Assembly (NCBI GenBank): GCA_938007945.1
Contig: CALLME010000113.1
Span: forward strand, 1 to 8,305
Source: an uncultured Caulobacterales bacterium
GTDB taxonomy: Bacteria; Pseudomonadota; Alphaproteobacteria; Caulobacterales; Maricaulaceae
DNA: 8,305 nt
Direction: 5' to 3'
Notes under the pieces: generated by a model
Told to the model about the DNA's origin: nothing
Database searches by the model: none
The model's input: the letters and a program-made list of their open reading frames with translations, nothing else
Shown here: one piece after another, positions 4,442 through 8,305 of the stretch
Position numbering within the stretch: position 1 is the first letter of the stretch
Layout: each line of letters starts with the position of its first letter
Program-made: the position numbers and the translations under genes

Positions 4442-7170
4442 CCGCGCCTAAATTCCCAAAATTCGTAATATCCACTGTCTCAGCATTAGCGCTTATAGCC
4501 GTACTAGGCGCTTGCGCACCTTCGAACACAGATGTGAGCGTCGCAAAAAATACGAATACTGACACACAAGCACAAAGCTCAAATATCCCCCATGCCCAAT
4601 TGCCAGGCAATGTCATTCCAGAGCGCTACCGCATTGATATGCGTATTGATCCTGACGCAGAGGGTATGAGCGGCGTCGTCAGTGTTGATGTCAATTTTAC
4701 CGAAGACCTTTCACAAATTTGGCTACACGGCAAAGAGATGAGCGTGAGCACGGCCAAAGCGACAATTGACGGCAAAGATTATCCGCTAAATTATGTTGCC
4801 ATTGACGCGGCCGAGGCACCGTCTGGCATTGCCTATCTTGCGTCTGACAAGCCCCTGCCCAAAGGCAAGGCGACGATTGAGATGACTTATGCCACACCGT
4901 ATAATCTCGCGCTCAACTCAGCCTATAAAGTCGTGCGCGGCGACGATGCTTATATTGTCACTCAGATGGAGCCGCTGGGCGCGCGTGAAGCTTTCCCAAG
5001 TTTTGACGAGCCGAAGTATAAAGTGCCGTTTACGGTCTCTATCACCGCGCCTGCTGATGACGTGGTCTACGCCAATACGCCAGAGATTAAGACAACCGCC
5101 CAAGCCGACGGATGGGTGCGCCATGATTTTGCGACGACGCGTCCGCTACCGACATATCTGATTGCCTTTGGTGTCGGGCCTTATGATGTGGTTGAGCATG
5201 CGCCATTACCTCAGACAGCCATTCGTGACCGCGAGATTGAACTGCGAGGCCTCACCGCGCGTGGCAAGGGCGAGCAAATTAAATACGGCCTTGAAAATAC
5301 GGCAGGTATTTTAGAGGCAATTGAAGGCTATTTTGGCATTCCCTATCCTTATGAAAAGCTCGATATTATTGCCGCGCCTGATTACGCGTTCGGCGCGATG
5401 GAAAACCCAGGCGCGATTGTTTACCGCGAATACCTCATGCTGATGGATGAGAGCTCTGCGCTGTCGCAACGCCGCGCTTATGCCAGCGTTCACAGCCATG
5501 AAATCGCGCACCAATGGTTTGGCAATCTCGTCACTCCCGTCTGGTGGGAAGACATTTGGCTCAATGAAGCTTTTGCCACTTGGATGGGGAATAAAGGCAT
5601 TAATCTCTGGAAGCCTGACGGAGATTTTGACCGCAATACGCTTAAAGCCTCTCTTGGCGCGATGAATATTGATACCCTTGCAACCACACGCAAAGTCCGC
5701 GAACCACTAGAGCGCTCTGAGAACGTCATGGATCAATTTGACGGCATTACTTATCGCAAGGGTGGCGGTGTTTTAGATATGTTTGAAAGCTATCTCGGCG
5801 AAGATAAATTCCAATCGGGTGTGCGACTGCATATGAAACGTTACGCCGACGGCGTGGCAACAGGTGATGATTTCTTTCAATCCATTGCCGACGGCTCTGG
5901 TAATCCTGATGTCGTGGCTGCGATGAAGAGTTTTGTTGATCAGCCAGGCTTGCCGCTTGTCAAAGCGACACCCATGCAAGAGAACGGCGAGACCGTTTTA
6001 AACCTCACGCAAAGCCGCTACGCCCCACTCGGTTCCAAAGTGAAACAAGGCCAAAGCTGGCAAATCCCTGTCTGCGCAAAATTTGGTTACGGCGATGACA
6101 CGTTTAAAACATGCGCGCTGGTGAAGGATTTTGATGGCAAGCTGAATGCAGGTCGCAAAGGCAAAGCCGATTGGATAATGCCTAATCAAAACGGCGCAGG
6201 TTATTACCGTTTCTCACTTGATACGGAGGGGTGGAACGCACTTCTGAATAATTTGGATAAATTGAACTCCCGCGAGCGCCTCACCGTGCAGGACAGTTTA
6301 GAATCTGCTTTCCGCGCTGGCGAGGTTAAGGCGAGCGTCTTTATCAAAGGAATGGAGGCTTTTGCCACCTCTTCCGATTATGACGTGGCGAGCGCGGCAG
6401 GGGATTGGCTCGGCTGGATGCATGAGCGTTTACCAGACAGCGCGAAGGCCGATGTGGCTCGGCTCACCCAAGATATGTACGCCTCGCGCTATAGCAACAT
6501 TGTGGGCAAAGATACGATAGAGGGGAACCTCCTCGCGCCGACACTCGCCGCGCGGCTCATAAGTTACGGCGAAGACACAGCGCTTGAAGCTGACTTTGCC
6601 AAAAAAGGCCAGGCTTATATTGGCGGCGATAAAGACGCGGTTGCGCCTAATCTTTTGTCGCGCGCCTTGCGGGCCGCCATGAAAGACGGGAATATGAGCA
6701 TGGCCGCCAAGCTTCTTGAAATGGCCAAGAACGGCTCTAGTTTTGAGAAAGGCGCCGCCATTGGCGCACTGGCCCAGACCCAAGATAAAGATATCCTTGG
6801 CATGTTATTTGACACCGCTCTCATTGATAAAGAGACGCTGACGGGGCGGCAGGCGACGTCGCTTATCTCTAGCCTCATGGGGTCTGATACATTTGGCGAT
6901 AACACATGGGATTGGGTCAAATCAAACTTCACGCAATTTGTGAACACGCGCGTTCCAGATGTACGCAAGGGCCGAATGCCAGGCATTGCGAGTGGATTCT
7001 GCACATCAGATCGCCGTGATGAAGTCGAGCAATTTTTTAAGTTTAACGCCAAAGTCATTCCAGGCTATGAACGCTCACTTGATCAAACGCTGGAAAGCAT
7101 CGAACTTTGCGCCGCGCTGAAAGAAGCAAAAGCCGAAGAGACAGCCAAAGCCCTTGCGGCTCGGAAATAG
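4438..7170 (+). CDS. M1 family zinc metallopeptidase (aminopeptidase), lipoprotein
   Basis: Predicted envelope-anchored aminopeptidase that removes N-terminal residues from peptides. The 910-residue protein starts with a lipoprotein signal: basic n-region, hydrophobic core 10-22 and lipobox L23-G-A-C26; Cys26 would be lipidated, followed by a polar linker (about 28-52). The N-terminal beta domain shows TQMEPLGAREAFPSFDEP (175-192). The catalytic domain has the substrate-binding GAMEN (319-323), zinc motif H354-E-I-A-H358 with third ligand E377 in NEAFA after the usual 18-residue gap, and a probable catalytic Tyr439 in TYRKGG. The remainder is an ERAP1/APN-like helical C-terminal domain. Besides Cys26 there are only four cysteines, C546/C559 and C855/C891, which could form two disulfides and fit an extracytoplasmic location. 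All key residues are intact. It lacks a strong ribosome site and overlaps the DUF3137 stop; the amidase gene follows 3 bp later. Cell-side and substrate preference are not determinable. Confidence 0.96.
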   Translation: MTAPKFPKFVISTVSALALIAVLGACAPSNTDVSVAKNTNTDTQAQSSNIPHAQLPGNVIPERYRIDMRIDPDAEGMSGVVSVDVNFTEDLSQIWLHGKEMSVSTAKATIDGKDYPLNYVAIDAAEAPSGIAYLASDKPLPKGKATIEMTYATPYNLALNSAYKVVRGDDAYIVTQMEPLGAREAFPSFDEPKYKVPFTVSITAPADDVVYANTPEIKTTAQADGWVRHDFATTRPLPTYLIAFGVGPYDVVEHAPLPQTAIRDREIELRGLTARGKGEQIKYGLENTAGILEAIEGYFGIPYPYEKLDIIAAPDYAFGAMENPGAIVYREYLMLMDESSALSQRRAYASVHSHEIAHQWFGNLVTPVWWEDIWLNEAFATWMGNKGINLWKPDGDFDRNTLKASLGAMNIDTLATTRKVREPLERSENVMDQFDGITYRKGGGVLDMFESYLGEDKFQSGVRLHMKRYADGVATGDDFFQSIADGSGNPDVVAAMKSFVDQPGLPLVKATPMQENGETVLNLTQSRYAPLGSKVKQGQSWQIPVCAKFGYGDDTFKTCALVKDFDGKLNAGRKGKADWIMPNQNGAGYYRFSLDTEGWNALLNNLDKLNSRERLTVQDSLESAFRAGEVKASVFIKGMEAFATSSDYDVASAAGDWLGWMHERLPDSAKADVARLTQDMYASRYSNIVGKDTIEGNLLAPTLAARLISYGEDTALEADFAKKGQAYIGGDKDAVAPNLLSRALRAAMKDGNMSMAAKLLEMAKNGSSFEKGAAIGALAQTQDKDILGMLFDTALIDKETLTGRQATSLISSLMGSDTFGDNTWDWVKSNFTQFVNTRVPDVRKGRMPGIASGFCTSDRRDEVEQFFKFNAKVIPGYERSLDQTLESIELCAALKEAKAEETAKALAARK

Positions 7171-7173
7171 ATA

Positions 7174-8305
7174 ATGCGTAGCACGTTGACAGCAAAATTT
7201 TTATGGCGCTTGACCGCTATTATAGGCGCGACGCTTTTGGCGAGTTGCTACGACTCTCCACCTGCAAGTGACAACAAAATCCGATCAAAATCCGCCGCGC
7301 AGTCTTATCAGCCCTCGACACTACTAGCGAAAACGCTGCCAGAGCTTGCTGAAGATTTGAAATCGGGGCGCGTGAGTTCAGAAGAACTGACGGAACTATA
7401 TCTCGCGCGTATTGACGCGATTGACCGCACTGGGCCACGTTTGCAAGCCGTGCTAGCACTCAATCCTGACGCGCTTGCGCAGGCCCGCGACGCGGATATG
7501 AGGCGGGCGACAGGTGAACCGCTCGGCCCGCTTCACGGCGTGCCAATTTTGCTGAAGGACAATATTGAGAGCCGCGATAATCTTGCAACGACGGCAGGTG
7601 CGCTTGCGCTTAAAGACAATATCACAGGGCGTGACGCTCCTTTGACGGCGGGTCTCCGCGAAGCGGGCGCTATTATCTTGGGTAAATCTAACCTCAGCCA
7701 ATGGGCCAATTTTCGTTCAGGTAATTCCAATTCAGGTTGGTCAGCACTTGGCGGTCAAACCCGTAATCCGCATAGCCTTGACCGAAACCCATGTGGTTCG
7801 AGCTCTGGCAGTGGGTCAGCTATCGCGGCATCTCTGGCTGCGGGTGCCGTGGGGACAGAAACAAATGGCTCAATCATTTGCCCCTCTAATGTGAACGGCA
7901 TAGTCGGGTTTAAACCCACTGTCGGCCTTGTTAGCCAAAGCGGCATCATCCCCATCTCGTCCACACAAGACACGGCGGGGCCGATGACAAAATCTGTACG
8001 CGGGGCGGCAATGATGCTCGGCGCGATGGATAATGTAGACGTAGACTATAACGCTCAACTTAATGCTCAGTCTCTAAAGGGTGTCCGTATTGGCGTCGCG
8101 CGTTTTGCTCAAGGCAATAATGCACTCATCATAGAGAGGTTTAATGCCTCCATCGACGTGCTAAAAGCGCAAGGCGCAGAGATTATCGAGATTGAGAAAT
8201 TTGATCGCGGCGTTGAAAACTATGGCCGCAAATCGCGCATTGTTTTGGAATATGAATTTAAAGACGGCCTCAATAAATATCTCGCCTCAACGCCTGAGAC
8301 CGTAA
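7174..8305 (+). CDS. Amidase signature family hydrolase, lipoprotein (3' end cut off by window edge)
   Basis: Amide-bond hydrolase of the amidase signature family, here predicted to be exported and lipid-anchored. The 377 visible residues are roughly three quarters of a usual protein of about 500. A signal (hydrophobic 13-23) ends in lipobox L22-A-S-C25, followed by a polar linker. The Ser-cisSer-Lys triad is visible: Lys128 in LLKDN, cis-Ser209 in CGSSSGSGS and nucleophile Ser233 in GTETNGSI, the two serines being 24 residues apart as in malonamidase E2 and peptide amidase. LHGVPILLKDN (120-130) and NGIVGFKPTVGLVS (241-254) are further family hallmarks. The GatA subunit of the amidotransferase is unlikely because of the lipoprotein signal and the TETNGS-type motif. 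The gene begins 3 bp after the M1 peptidase stop with only a weak GGA upstream, so it is probably in the same operon. The substrate (peptide amide, glutamine-like or other) is unknown. Confidence 0.93.
   Translation, partial: MRSTLTAKFLWRLTAIIGATLLASCYDSPPASDNKIRSKSAAQSYQPSTLLAKTLPELAEDLKSGRVSSEELTELYLARIDAIDRTGPRLQAVLALNPDALAQARDADMRRATGEPLGPLHGVPILLKDNIESRDNLATTAGALALKDNITGRDAPLTAGLREAGAIILGKSNLSQWANFRSGNSNSGWSALGGQTRNPHSLDRNPCGSSSGSGSAIAASLAAGAVGTETNGSIICPSNVNGIVGFKPTVGLVSQSGIIPISSTQDTAGPMTKSVRGAAMMLGAMDNVDVDYNAQLNAQSLKGVRIGVARFAQGNNALIIERFNASIDVLKAQGAEIIEIEKFDRGVENYGRKSRIVLEYEFKDGLNKYLASTPETV

Noticed and set aside
6615..7058. Open frame of 147 codons on the minus strand, antisense to the M1 peptidase
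   Set aside because: The longest shadow frame in the window, but it opposes a gene with intact M1 motifs and coherent C-terminal domain, and its translation has no recognisable domain.
7836..7875. Asn instead of Asp in the amidase motif GTETNGS, considered as a sign of inactivity
   Set aside because: The TETNGS form is, from memory, common in this branch of amidases, and Lys128, Ser209 and Ser233 are all present with normal spacing, so the enzyme is probably active.

Overview
This window looks like an ordinary, densely packed stretch of chromosome from a Gram-negative bacterium. I infer an alphaproteobacterium, perhaps a marine Caulobacterales/Maricaulales-type (Hyphomonadaceae-like) lineage. 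The grounds are moderate GC content, very short intergenic gaps, weak or absent Shine-Dalgarno sites inside operons, two periplasm-facing lipoprotein hydrolases, and the character of the protein families. That placement rests on general impression; no rRNA or other marker gene is present.

The layout is two divergent gene clusters separated by about 100 bp at 3204-3301. Reading leftward on the minus strand are five tightly linked genes: a cation diffusion facilitator (CDF) metal transporter (2202-3203), a GNAT acetyltransferase (1725-2201), two tandem PaaI-type hotdog-fold thioesterases (1238-1699 and 798-1238), and a DinF-like MATE multidrug/Na+ or H+ antiporter (from 808, running off the left edge). 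The junctions are TAAATG, a 25-bp gap, a one-base TAATG overlap and an 11-bp overlap, so this is almost certainly one translationally coupled operon. The products read as metal or drug export plus small-molecule and acyl-CoA housekeeping; no single pathway is evident.

Reading rightward on the plus strand are three genes: a DUF3137 membrane-anchored protein of unknown function (3302-4441), a large M1-family zinc aminopeptidase lipoprotein (4438-7170), and an amidase-signature hydrolase lipoprotein (from 7174, running off the right edge). They are joined by an ATGA overlap and a 3-bp gap, so they are probably co-transcribed. The two hydrolases both carry lipoboxes and intact catalytic residues, which suggests an envelope-located module for peptide and amide breakdown. 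The DUF3137 protein is linked to them by position only.

No RNA genes, insertion sequences, CRISPR arrays, prophage genes or convincing terminators were seen. The points most worth a second look are the translationally coupled, diverged thioesterase pair with different acidic active-site residues (Asp versus Glu), the replacement of a conserved TM5 aspartate by serine in the MATE transporter, a possible leaderless start for the CDF gene, and the DUF3137-M1 peptidase-amidase operon.
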